The notes under the pieces: generated by a model
Databases searched by the model: none
Seen by the model: only the letters and a program-made list of their open reading frames with translations
What the model was told of the DNA's origin: nothing
Origin: Dipodascopsis uninucleata var. uninucleata
Lineage: Eukaryota > Ascomycota > Lipomycetes > Lipomycetales > Lipomycetaceae
NCBI GenBank assembly: GCA_030568195.1
Contig: JAJLTO010000013.1
Span: 310,001 to 374,000 of the forward strand
Length of the DNA: 64,000 bases
Direction of reading: 5' to 3'
In this document: one piece after another, positions 18,815 through 30,900 of the stretch
Position numbering within the stretch: the stretch's first letter is position 1
Layout of the letters: each line of letters opens with the position of its first letter
Program-made: the position numbers and the translations under genes

Positions 18815-21800
18815 TTTTATGTCTGTTCCTTAATTCGCCTGAGCTGCAGTAACAGTAAACCTCTCTAGATCTAAATAAGGATCTTTCGAAATATAAATTC
18901 CAACAAAATTGCTTTCGTCAACAGACGCCTCTCTGATTACGCCTGTCACTGATCTTGAATCTGACTGCCTTAGTACGGAATCACACAAAACTTAGCAGTG
19001 GGCTTGAACAGCATCCGGTAGCTACCACGGTAGTTAAAGATGGCCGACAATTCTCACAAAATGATGGTTCCAGTCAGGTTAAGCTTTTCAAAGTTTGAAC
19101 AAAACGTTTACTTATATCGTAATACGACGAAAGGCTTTAAAATAAGTCTCTATAGGTCTTGCTTAGGATCGCATAAATGTTCTACCGTTACAAAATAACA
19201 AGGCGATTTCTCTTATGATCAACTGACTTAAAAACCCAGCGGCTAATCCAAGGGTTGGTACGTAAGGCGAACTAAATTTGTGTGGTGGCACTCTTTTCCA
19301 GCGTCTCTACGTAGCTTGCTTAAGAAACCCTTATAATCACTACCACTTCGAAGCTAGAGCGCTTCGCGTCTGATTACATTTTATGAGGGGTTTGTATGAG
19401 TAGAGTGCGCCGCATGACTGTTAAGTGTAGAGCGACACAGGGCGAGCAGTTGGATGTTTTAGGCAGGGCAGCTACCGTGAGCGCGCAACTGCAGGGAGAC
19501 AGGCGAGCCTTGATCGCGACCAGAATGCTCAAGTACAGACAGCAGAATGTGCGGCAGGCAGGAAATCAATTGAGCTAGACGGTATGCCTCCGACTGCTGG
19601 CCGGAGACTCGCTATTCGGATCAGACGCTTCATGAAGCGACAACACATCTGCACACGACCCAGGCGCGTCGCGATCCAAAAAAAGCGCTCTGTTACCCAG
19701 CACCAGCTTTGCTAGATCCGCCAGATCCTGCACTCTGTGCCATGCCTTGAATCAACCTTGGGAAGCGCAGGATAGTGGAGTAATGTGCAGCTAGGAACTC
19801 AGTCGCAGTCCTGCGAATTATATAGTGCAAGCAACTGTGTAGTGACAAGATAGCGCAGTTCTGCGGTACAGGCAGCAGTCAACAGAGCGAGCAGCTCAAG
19901 CAACACTCATACGTGTAGAACGTTCTACAATATTCTCGAAAATCCAACACGACAGATAGGTCGAATCGTGTGCGTGCGCTGGAGCGCAGGAGCAAAGCAG
20001 TACAGCACAGTTTGTTTTGGAGCGCGACACGCGTTGTTCGCGCCAGACGTGCAGGCAGAATGCACGCTAAAACGGCTTTATAGTGAAATTGGCAAAGAAG
20101 CAAGAAGCTGCACAGCAACAAGCGCATATTCATACCAAAAGTCAGACATCCTGTCAGGGGCAGACAGCGTAACGCCACATTGCACAGAACAATATATCTG
20201 ATACACATAACTGAAACTTATCTGCCTCAGATAATTAAAAAATAAATATATAGAGAGAGGCTAGCCACAAAATTAGCTCTGCAGGATCTTCGGTCCAACT
20301 TAACGCCGCAGTACAGAACTAATGCAGCGTTGCATGCGGGCCCTCTGCAATATCACTGCAGCTAAACTATACGTACTCCTGCATAACCTGCATGCTGCGT
20401 GATACTCTGTCACTCTGCTTCGTTCTGATCGCTTCTGTTGGAAAAGTCTACAGTTTACAACAGTGCAAGCCAGCTTCGGTTGAGGGCAGCAGCACGCGTA
20501 TTTTTGCCTTAGACACTTTTATAGGTACATTCGCACTGCGAACTTGCCAGGAAATCGCCGCAACCACGAACCGCTCGGCCATTTGGCCTACTAGCACCAT
20601 GCGTCTCGCCGCCGACCACGAGACTGGATCCAGGCAAGTCCGCTTATATAAACATATCGAATAGTCGGTGCTGGCGCGACGCACCTTGTGCCCTCCAATA
20701 TGGCATATCCACAGTCTAGCCGCGCTCCAGACTAGACCTCCTAGAGTAGTAGCATTGGCAGGGCCACTACTGGCGTGCTCTAGTAATAGCGGTGCCATCG
20801 CTTGGAAATACCAGGTCCGGGTAATCCCAAAACTGCGGGTAGTGCGCAATACTGCTAAGATAAAGGCGTAGCTATCGGAATTGAGTGGCAGTAGCGAGCA
20901 TTAGCAACAGTAGCATAAACAGCAATAGCATTAATAGTGCTGGCGCTAGACGCACTAGCTTCCAGACTACTATCGCATACGAGGTTCTGGTCCTGCAAGG
21001 GGAGTACTGGAGGATATCGGATAGCAAGGCGCAGTTCTGTGCCCAGAAATCTAACAGCCAACCCTAAGCCGTGCCACGGTGAAAAGTTGATCCACTGGAG
21101 ACCACCCGTGGCAGATTTTCGCTGTGACGAGGAGCAAAAGGAAAAAAAACAACTGGGAGGAAGAAGGGAGATCCAGGATTGCCGGTGCAGCAGCTGTCGT
21201 CTGTTTTTTGGCACTGTGAACCGTGGTGGACATGTCTGTCGCGGGTCTGCGAGTCCCACGTATTAGGAAACCCCACTAGCCGTCTGTCACTCGTTGCTCT
21301 ATCCATATACTACGTTCGCGAATACCGGCCCACGTCCGTAAGCACTTACCAAGCCTTGATCTCCAAATGTCATCATATTCTGCTATCTTGCTCGTATTTA
21401 CACGTGAAACGCGAAAGGACAGCGTCAGTTAGCGCCAGGCACCACCAGGCACCGCTTAACGTTGTCAGTGGTGGTTACCGCTATCTGACACCTGCACGCT
21501 AATTGTAGTGTCTCTGTTCGCCAACCACAGCGGTCTAGAATAGCTGCCATATCGCACAATAGGGCTTTTTTCCTTGGTAACGTGATACAAGCGATAAACT
21601 ACAAGCACTCGCAACACTACGCTACGACTCGCTTCGTGCAGTACTCCAGCTAAGGCGGATCGCCAAGTCTGCGCCCACAAGCTGTCGGCCGGCTGCGATC
21701 TGGCGTCGCACTCGTATGCCTCGTTGGTAGATATGAAACGCAGCACAAAGCCAAATATCAAAACAAATAAGGACTCGAAGGTTGCATGGTCCTTCTGGAC

Positions 21801-24317
21801 GAGCAAAGATAAGTCGTAAGTTCGCGCAGAGTAGCGTAGCAGTGCTAAAATAATCCGAAACAGAGTGAAGGAAAGAGCGCAAGAAGGAGGCAGTACAGCT
21901 GAAGGGCAAGCAAAAAATAAAATAAAACATAAAACATAAAATAGTAAAAAGAAATGCCGCGCTCAATGAGTAATAGCCAGCTCAAGACTACGTGGGAGCG
22001 TGACATGTCTTCGTCTTTAAAGAGCCTCGTAGCACAGTACGCGCCAGCACTTGTTTCCCTGAGTTGCTTTGTTTTCCCATCGATACCTGCTCAGCCAAGA
22101 GTTACCGGCAAGGAGGCGGCTTGCGCATTATCCTTCGTCTAGCCAGCAGACCTGGGCGGCGGGTCTCTGGAACAGAAGACCTCAGGCGATGGTCGAACTT
22201 AAGATTTACAAATATTAGATCCGCTCTCATCGTAAACTTGACCCTGCAACAAGGTCATCCGCTGCTCGCTTTGTATTGCTAGAGCCACGGATACCAGGAG
22301 CTTTGTTCTCAGAGCGTCTACATACAGCACTAAAGATTTATCCGCTAACGTGCCCTACACGCAATCTGTAGCGGTGCTGGCTTCATCTGTCTAGATCTAT
22401 GCATCGTTCCAGCGCACTCCATAGACAGCATTCTGTGCGCACTACCACGATGGCCGTCCTGTGCTGGCATTGTCGTGCCTGACGTACGGCTTAAGAAAAG
22501 AGAAATAGCATGGCTGTAGTAGCAGAGTGATTTTAGCCTTTTGGATTCGACTTCAGAGTCCAGATAGCGCCAACCCTAACTAGGCGCTGCTCTTATCTTG
22601 TTATGGTCGTGATTAGACCGACACAAAACTTAAGCAAGATCAAGCAATCCGGGTTTTCTCGCTGCATGGAGTAACACTGATTTATTACAGTTTCATAGCG
22701 CGTCAATAGTGCATTAGTGCGCTTGTGAAATGTATCTGTACTTATTTAGACCTCCGGCAAGTGCTCTTCAGATTTTTTGGCATCGCTTACTTTGCTTATG
22801 CAAGTAAAATTACGAGCGATCATTTCGGGCTTCCTTACTGACAATTATACGTAATTTCAGGATCTTCTGTAAGTCTCCCTAGACTGATTAGCTACTAGCC
22901 GCAGGACTGGTGATTGGGCGCCGTTGAAGCGTCAAAGGGTGTCTAGTTCGGCATTTGTAATGCGACAGCGGGGGGGGGAGAAAATTATTTTATTGAGTAA
23001 ATAAAAATAAAACAAACGTAATCTTACCAGGTCAATCTCATTCACAGTTAATAATATAGCATGTCAACAACTACACAAAGCTAATGAACGGTCAAAGCCC
23101 ATAAACTGCAGCGGAAACGATGCCATGAAGGTTTCCTCTAAAAACGCGCACTATTAGTGCTTCCTCTAGCTCTGTCGTTTGTGGCGTACTTTGTACTCTA
23201 GGAATCTACTTCGCACATGCTTGTAGCGCAAATCGCACGAAAACTAGAAAGTGCGCTGACAGGGTGGGTTTTTCTATACGCAGTGGCTTAGCCGTTCACA
23301 GTAAATCTGAAGGGCTACAGCGAGACGCAATTCACAATGTACAGAAGAAACCAAATTCAATAGTAAGGCTAATTTAGTACCTCTTATTGTTACTTTTCTA
23401 GTAGTCTATTCTGTCACGTTTTGCTCTAATTGTGCTTTGTATGATAGTATTCTTTTTTAAATGTTCTTAGCAGCAGCCATTGGCACTTGCATCTCCGAGA
23501 ACCACAAAAGTCTATGATAGGCTTGTACCTGCAACCGTCCTTTCCTTCCCTGGACTTTTGCGCATGTCAATCTGCGCGCTTTTTCTTTTATGGAACCTCT
23601 AAACTATGTATGCATGCGATAGTCGATTATGCTAAAAAAACCGTAAATCTTAAAATGCACGATTTGTTTCGACCTGTGCTTCTTGCTCGTCGTAAATTGA
23701 TCTCGGACATCTGTATATCTAGATCGTTAATTCCTGACAGTACCACTTTCTGGTCCATTGTATATTACCAAGGCACTCCTTCCGTTCATTAAACAGTCGC
23801 AACACTAATTACGTGTTTGACCTGGCATATATTGGCATTTCTCTCCCTTCAAAGCTCTTGGTCTTATTAATTAGATTATTAGATCTAGTCTCCTGCTGCA
23901 CATATCTGTGGCCTTTATCGCCAGAAGTACTATATTCTCTATTAATTTCCCTCTGCACTCTCATAGAAATACTGTCATTACTGCAATCAGCGAACAGAGC
24001 CATTTAACCTCATTCTTGCATATCGCACGCTCACGTCTTACATATAAAGCGCTCCAGTCGCTACTTTGTCTTTTTATCCCGAGAAGTTAGCAAGAGCAGT
24101 CATAAGAGATCCTACTTCAGTTAGACTATAGTTAATTCGGACCAGATAGATTCAAAATTAAATTTTTCTGGTGCAGCTGTCCAGTGTGAGGGCCAATTAA
24201 GGACTCGTCTTCCAATATATCATATTCATCATAAGTACTGTCGACACTTTCGCTTTCGCTACAGTCCTTAAGATATTTTGAAACAACAGAGGCTCGTACC
24301 CTAAACAGAAATATACA
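18815..24317. other. 5.5-kb gene-free region between MSO1-like and the secreted beta-helix gene
   Basis: This is the divergent intergenic space between 18814 (minus gene start) and 24318 (plus gene start). No recognisable coding exon, tRNA, rRNA, reverse transcriptase, transposase or terminal repeat was found. From about 19.3 to 22.6 kb the sequence is visibly richer in G and C than the genes around it. It is full of AGC/GCA-type words, for example around 19860-19900 and 20885-20945. The short frames in it have Cys/Arg/Ser-rich, unordered translations. The rest, about 22.9-24.3 kb, returns to AT-rich sequence. Possible explanations are a long untranslated leader or non-coding transcript, a very large regulatory region, or decayed sequence. 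I cannot decide between them. Confidence 0.5.
22970..22978 (+). repeat. Run of nine G
   Basis: A homopolymer of nine G sits at the edge of the GC-rich part of the gene-free region, immediately followed by AT-rich sequence. It may mark a boundary, or be a sequencing-prone run. Confidence 0.7.
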
Positions 24318-25922
24318 ATGCTGTACTTATCTACGAGTAACCTGTGCTTCGTAGCACTGCTCTGGCTAGTCCTTCTAGTCAAGACGTCTACCGCTTCGGT
24401 AGTGACCTATACAGTACCTGATCACTATAATCGTTCTGCAGAGTTTACCGCCGTCGTTGACGACACTGATGAACTCACTGTTATACAGTACTACGAATAC
24501 GACTACACTCATTTCTCTCTTGCAGAGGTGGGCCAGACAATTGAGATTTCTGTTGACTGCCTCGAGACCATCTCGTCTTACTCCATTAGCCCTACTAAGC
24601 TCGACATTTCAGGTACGGTGTCAGGCTCTACCCTAACCTTTAACGTTAGCGGCAGTGCATACTTGATTGTCAAGATCAATGACCTGAAAGAGCTTGTCAT
24701 TTTGATTGATGATGTAGAACTTAACCAGCCATCTACGTCTTGGGATTGGGTCTATAATGTAACTGCAGAGCCATTTTTTGCTCTTGAAGGATTTACTGGT
24801 CTTGGTGTTGAACATACGACTGGTGTTATTCAGCGTGTTATTGATGAAGCCTATTTGAATGGTGGCGGTGTTGTCTATATTCCCGCTGGTTTGTATCACT
24901 TGGGTAATTTAGTACTCAGGAGTAATGTTTCTTTATATTTGGAAGGTGGGGCTTTCTTTTTATTTACCGGTGACATGGAAAATTATGGTCTTCGTGCCTT
25001 CAAACAGGATCCAAGTCAAGCAATCACCTGGTGGATATACACAGAGTTTGACTCATCTAATATCACTATTTATGGTCGTGGTACTTTTGATGCTCGAGGA
25101 AAAGCTACTTCTTCCGAGTCTAACTTAGTTTCTAATGCTCTTGCACCGATTGCCGTCACAAATTTTGTTCTCGATGGTATTATTATTCGTGATACTGCTA
25201 CATGGGCGATCACGCCTGTTATGTCCAGGAATATGTCTTTCAGGAATTTCAAGGTACTCAATGAGCTTGCGATCCGTGAAAATGACGGAATTGATGTTAT
25301 GTATTGCAAGAACGTTCTCGTAGAACATTCAATTGTCATCAGTGGTGACGATAGTTATTCTTTAAAGACTTGGAGCAAGTACATCAACCTTGGAATCGAT
25401 TGGCCAGACTATTACACCTCCAATGGCAATATAGAGTTCAGAGACACTGTTGCCTGGACTTACTGCATTGGATGGAAGATCGGGTACGGTACATACTACG
25501 AGAATTCAAATATGCTTGTCACAGACTCAACTCTGTACCAAGGTGCTGTCGGCCTGGGAATTGATTCAAAGATGGGCAGTGCAAATGCTGCAGTAAGTAA
25601 TGTTACATACCAAAACATTATTATCGAATCAATCATCAAGGGCCATGATCTTGAATTTCCAGGCTGGCTCTCGCTGGTTACAAGAAAGTTTAGTACCTAC
25701 ATTGTGGAGCCTGTCGTGAACATTACTGCTACAAATATCATTATCAAAGATTTTGGAGGATATGGTGGCTTCATTAAAGGTTTTAGTGATGAGGTTCAAG
25801 TTTCAGGCGTGACTTTATCTAATATTTATCCACCATTCTCGGAGTATCCAGCATCAAGTCTAGATGACATGAACGTCACTAATGTAGAGTATGCTGATAA
25901 TATAACTATCATTAGCTATTAG
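24318..25922 (+). CDS. Secreted two-domain beta-helix protein, GH28/GH49-like (clan GH-N)
   Basis: Single exon, 534 residues. A signal peptide is evident (LCFVALLWLVLLVK then STAS). Residues about 28-145 are a beta-rich N-terminal domain. Residues about 150-534 show the repeated short strands and Asn/Ile/Val ladders of a right-handed parallel beta-helix. Landmarks are GGGVVYIPAGLYHLGNLVLRS near the helix start, GRGTFDARG, ENDGIDVMYCKNVLVEHS and SGDDSYSLKTW. The paired NDG-D and GDD aspartates sit where the catalytic acids of clan GH-N lie. I do not see the GHG histidine motif of polygalacturonases. A beta-sandwich domain followed by a beta-helix is the layout of GH49 dextranases, so an exo-acting alpha-glucan or pectin enzyme is possible. 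Many N-x-S/T sites fit secretion. Substrate is unknown. Confidence 0.7.
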   Translation: MLYLSTSNLCFVALLWLVLLVKTSTASVVTYTVPDHYNRSAEFTAVVDDTDELTVIQYYEYDYTHFSLAEVGQTIEISVDCLETISSYSISPTKLDISGTVSGSTLTFNVSGSAYLIVKINDLKELVILIDDVELNQPSTSWDWVYNVTAEPFFALEGFTGLGVEHTTGVIQRVIDEAYLNGGGVVYIPAGLYHLGNLVLRSNVSLYLEGGAFFLFTGDMENYGLRAFKQDPSQAITWWIYTEFDSSNITIYGRGTFDARGKATSSESNLVSNALAPIAVTNFVLDGIIIRDTATWAITPVMSRNMSFRNFKVLNELAIRENDGIDVMYCKNVLVEHSIVISGDDSYSLKTWSKYINLGIDWPDYYTSNGNIEFRDTVAWTYCIGWKIGYGTYYENSNMLVTDSTLYQGAVGLGIDSKMGSANAAVSNVTYQNIIIESIIKGHDLEFPGWLSLVTRKFSTYIVEPVVNITATNIIIKDFGGYGGFIKGFSDEVQVSGVTLSNIYPPFSEYPASSLDDMNVTNVEYADNITIISY

Positions 25923-27978
25923 CTTGATCTGTTTTTTTGTCGTTTGGGGTACAAAGTGCCAGGTTTATAGACTTATTTTTTAAAATTTTATTTTTAATGT
26001 GCTTTCTTGGGTTTATACAGGGAACAAGTGTACATTGTTGTTATTAGTGTTGGTATCGGTTAATGATTAGACTGAATGGTCGCATGTTTGGTATAAAAAT
26101 TTTGTTATTATTTCTTGTCTAGTATTAAATTTGATTTTGCTCCAACCTTTTAGTATCTTTTAGAATCTGACAGATGACAGACAGGAATATTCACGATTAC
26201 TGTATTTTTAAGATATATCCTCTTCTTGCGGACTTGTATTATGCTACTTCATAGTAGGCTCCTCGAACCGATATTTAGACACTTTTACTTACTCGTACTA
26301 ATTTTCCTTAATAGACAGATATTTCTGTGGTTGTGGTGAATCACTGGTTATTATGTTGCTTTATGACCCCTCATTACTTGCTTGCGCTGCGATATTAGAA
26401 AGTTCTGTTAAAGTAATTCTGTCCTTTCTTATAATTTTCAGGGGTCATATCTATACTTCCCATTGTCCTGTTCCGGTAGTTAACACTAGGCCTTGAGGAA
26501 GTTAAAATCCGTACGTCATTTAGAATGAAACAAGCTAGTATATGACTACGACCATGTTTATTAAAGTATAATGGTCCATCAAACGCATATAATATACCTC
26601 TTACCTTTAGTTACTATTATATGCTCCTTAATGGTTATTGAATGCTTGCTCAAATGCTTCGTCATTATACGTCTATCATATAAGGTTATATTCATTGGTT
26701 AAGGGTTAATATGTCAAATGTCAAGATTCGCCAATATAATGCATATTATGTCTGTCTATTACGTCAGTGTAGTTTTATGCTTAGAGATCAGAAGTACGTA
26801 TTTTTCATTCTATGTAACATTAACCTGAGAATATTAGCAACAGCATCAATCTACTAGATATCTGGAAATTTAAAGTAGAAATATATTAGTGTGTTTCTTG
26901 TAGAAGCCAGACAATGGTCGCGTATTCGGTCTCTGCCCGGATCATTAGGTATATTTGGCCAAATCCGTCATGGGTGATCTACATCGACGGTTTCTTACGC
27001 TGGCAAGATATAGTACAGAATCGCTTAGATATATATCTCTTACTACGTTACACATAACAGAGGAGTTAATCATAGATGATATTGCAATTGCGCTGAACTT
27101 AGTGAATATTCGAATAGTACGAGTGTGTTACGCTCTCTTCATGTGACTACAAGCATCTGTAGTGTAGCATCGCTAAACATACCTGCTTATTTCCATAATA
27201 GAAGACGTGACCCCTCACCATCAAAATAGCACGTATATTTTCTCCAGTAAATACACACTGTATATCAATTGCGATAGTCATAATAATTGGTGATAGAGAG
27301 GTGAGAATGTTGATCACATTCCTTATACTTTTTTCCGGCGCAGATCAACTACGTACCTGCTGATGCATCTTTTACTTCTGAAAAAATTCTGATTAACACT
27401 CTAAATCATTTGTTCATACGGCTCTAAACTGTAATATTTATTAATGGCTTATTATACGTCATATTCATCAGATATGCTTAGGACCTAATTGAGAAGTCCA
27501 ATGTTAGAAAATGTATGTTGAGATATGTGATCAGCAGTCCACCTACCAACCCCGGATTATTTGCTATACATTTCTCTTCATCCATACCCCCAATGCTATA
27601 TCCACTTTAGATTCCAAATTTCAGTATTGGTTAGTAGCATGTGAACTATAATCAATGTATACGTTGTACTGCCGTATCTATAAACAAGCAAGATCGCCCA
27701 GATCGAATAATAATGTGCTTTCTTCGCGAAAAACTCGTTATGATCATATATATAGCACAAGCTTTACGCAAAACTACTATCCACTTACTTTCCTATAGGA
27801 TTAATATTATTATTTACGGCTTTACTTTACTAATTACTGTTACTATTACTTACTAATTTTATACACGGTATACTTACGGGCTTGATAATATTGAACAAGA
27901 CTTCATATTATACCTTGTGATTGAAAGAATAACAATTGAGATCGGACATCTACGAATTATTTAGGCAATTATTTCAAA
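25923..27978. other. Gene-free region upstream of the HAM1-like gene
   Basis: 2.06 kb of AT-rich sequence lie between two plus-strand genes. No coding exon, RNA gene or mobile element was recognised. Short frames (26955-27146, 27641-27856) lack coding character. It probably holds the 3' flank of the secreted enzyme and the promoter of the large downstream gene. Confidence 0.5.
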
Positions 27979-30900
27979 ATGTCGGCTTCAAAGCAAGCAG
28001 TCAGTAGGCCAACAAATACTACCATCAGAGATCAGGATATCGAGAGAAAGACTCAATTTTACGGTATCGTGGAGGCATTAAGGATGGGAAAGCTCCCCAC
28101 AAACAACCAAATTGATATTTCCATAAACTCTTTATTAGAGTCTTCTATGCTTAATCCTGCTTCTAAATACAATTCAAAATTGTCTAAGGATGGTCACATA
28201 GCTGTCGAAGACTTACGCCAAGTGCTCATTAACCTGAAAGAAACTATCTTGACCAAGAACGAAGACAATTTGCTCCAGGAGTTCATCTGGCACTCGAAAC
28301 AAATTGGCTCGAGCACCGGCGATACAGGAGCCGGTTCCAACACTGCCGAGAATGTTGCGAGTACTACCGATGCTATAAATGATACCAACCGGAATGCTAA
28401 CGGAGCCGGCACTACGCAAAGATCTACGGGTGCTCGAAATGCTGTTCGTAACGGAATCAACGATGTGGGCAACACAGTTCAAAACGACGTCAATGGTGTA
28501 GGCAATACAGCCAGCTCCGCTCAAAATGAGACTAGGGGAAAAAAGACTAGTGGTTTGTCAGTTCCTGCAGATGAGAAGAATAGTGCTGTTACCAGTCTTA
28601 AGACTCTTGGCATCTTAATTGTCACCAACGGTCAATTTCGCAAGCTTTTGAGCGATGCTGTAATTCTCTTACGCGACATTGCTGGCGATGTGGCCTCCAA
28701 CGCAGCTTCAAAAGTGAAGCCAAGCGAGGAACAGTTGAAAAGTATTGACTCACCAGCGGAAAAGAACAGCTGGACTGACGCTCCAGACCTCGATAAGAAC
28801 AAGCTTTCGACGGACAGCTTACGTCAGTCTGTTGAGAGCAGAAAGGCACAAGCTCAGGATATCAAAGCCAAGCGTATGGAGCAGGCAAAGGGATATCTTA
28901 GCCAGAAATTCCCCGAAGACAGAAGACGCCAGGCAATTGAACGCCTGAAGATGATGATCACTGAGATCCAAGGGCATCAAGATTACCAGGATGCCATTAA
29001 TTCCTTGCTATCACTCGTTGAAAGCTATTCTTCTCAGCTTCAGAAGACTAGTACTGACTGGAAATCCAAAACTGAAGATGCTGCTGAAAATGATCACGCA
29101 AGGATGTCTCAGCAGTGCTTGCAAAAACTAATTGAACGCTCTGCTAACAACACTTCGCTGAATGGTTTGTTTAGTGTCTTTAGCAATTTCAGACAGCAGG
29201 CACATGCAGATCCTGAACTCAAAAACTGGTTAAAGAATATTGACTCGTTCATCAGAAAGACTCTCAAAGAAGAAGGCTATGTTATGACTGAGAGTGCTAA
29301 GGAATCATTCAACAAACTGTACGATCAAGGTAACTACTTGTTGAGCAACCGTTACAGTTCATATGCCGATGATCTTTCTAATGAAGTTGGTAATCTCTCT
29401 GAGCAATTCAAAAAGGACCCAATGAATAGAAAGCTTTCAGATTCGGTTACTACTCTCGCAAAAGATATTGGAGGAGGTAGTCACTCCGACAGATTCGAGT
29501 TAAATCAGAACTTGCTGACGGATTTCACTCAAGTCTTCCTTCCAGAAATCTTTGAGAATACGCGCTATGTTCCACTCCCTCGCATCGAATACAGCGATCC
29601 AACAATCGATGCAGTTGTGGAAAATCTTGTGATTGAATCGTCAAACCTGACGCCAAACTTGATTGAGATTAGAAACAATTCTGTAATGCGGTGGGGTCGA
29701 AATGACATCTCCAGTCGACGCCATGGATCCTTCGACGTTATGATATCGGGAGTTCAAGCTGATCTCAAAGATGTCAGCTACTACATTCATAAAAAGAGTG
29801 GATTCCCAAGTATTGAGGATATTGGTATTGCCAACTTCTTCCTTGGCCATCAGGGATTTAGTAGCAGAATCAAGCTTTCAACAGCTAAGCCAAACAGTAG
29901 AAATAGATTTTTCGACGTTGATAAGGTCGATGTTTCCATTAAGCATCTTGATGTTAGATTGAAGCAATCAAAGCACAAGGTTCTTTTTGCGATCTTCCGT
30001 CCTCTACTTATCAGCCTTGTGAAACCAGCCTTGAGAGTCGTTCTTCAGAAGCAGATCCGAAAAACCTTCGACGATTTGGACGAACTTGCTTGGAACATAC
30101 AGCAGAGAAAGAAGGTTATCGCTCGATATGTTGATTCTCAGTCTGATACTTCAGAACAAAAGCCTTCCACTATGCAGATGTACATTGATGCCGCTAAAAA
30201 TGAACTTGCTTATCGAAAGGAAAATAAGGAGAAGACAAAGAAGAAGAGTAACAAGCCGACAGGAAAGTTAAACGTAGCAACTTCTATTGATAACTCAATG
30301 CTTAAGAACATTGTATTGCCAAAGGGCACAACTAGTGTTCTTGCAACCAAGTACAAGAGAATGGCAAGTGATGGTGAAAGATGGAAGAGCAGAGTTTTCA
30401 GTATAGGCAGTGCCGAAAAGACTGGTCAACGATCTAGTAACGTCAATAACCGAGATACGGCAATCAATAACAATGCTATGGTAAATGAAACGCAGAATCA
30501 AACTGCACCATACAGTCAGACTCAAAACCAGGCACCAACTCAGACTCAGACCCAGAATCAAGCTCAAAGTCAAGATAAGAGCTCTGCTCTTGGTGCCGGT
30601 ACTGCAGCAGGTGCAGCAGCAGGTGCCGGTGCTGGTGCCGGTGCTGGAATGCTCTATAATCAGAAGCAACAGCAGAAACCTATAGCGAAACCAACTCAGC
30701 CATCCGCACCGCCGGTTTCACAGTCGAATGTATATTCTACCGGAGATCAGAACAGCGCAGCTGGAAACAAGCCGGCATCAAACTTCACTGATCAACGTAC
30801 TCAGTACATTAGCAAGCCAATGACCCAGGTCGATAACGAGCCATTTAAGAATACTAGTGACAAGCGTCCTACTCAATACATTAGCAAGCCAATGACTGAT

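Noticed and set aside
20392-21806. Overlapping frames of 60-134 codons on both strands in the GC-rich region
   Set aside because: They are long only because stop codons are rarer in GC-rich DNA. Translations are Cys/Arg/Ser-rich and unordered, with no motif of reverse transcriptase, transposase or other protein.
18815-24317. Degenerate retroelement in the GC-rich desert
   Set aside because: No terminal repeats, primer-binding site or polymerase/integrase-like sequence was recognised on either strand.
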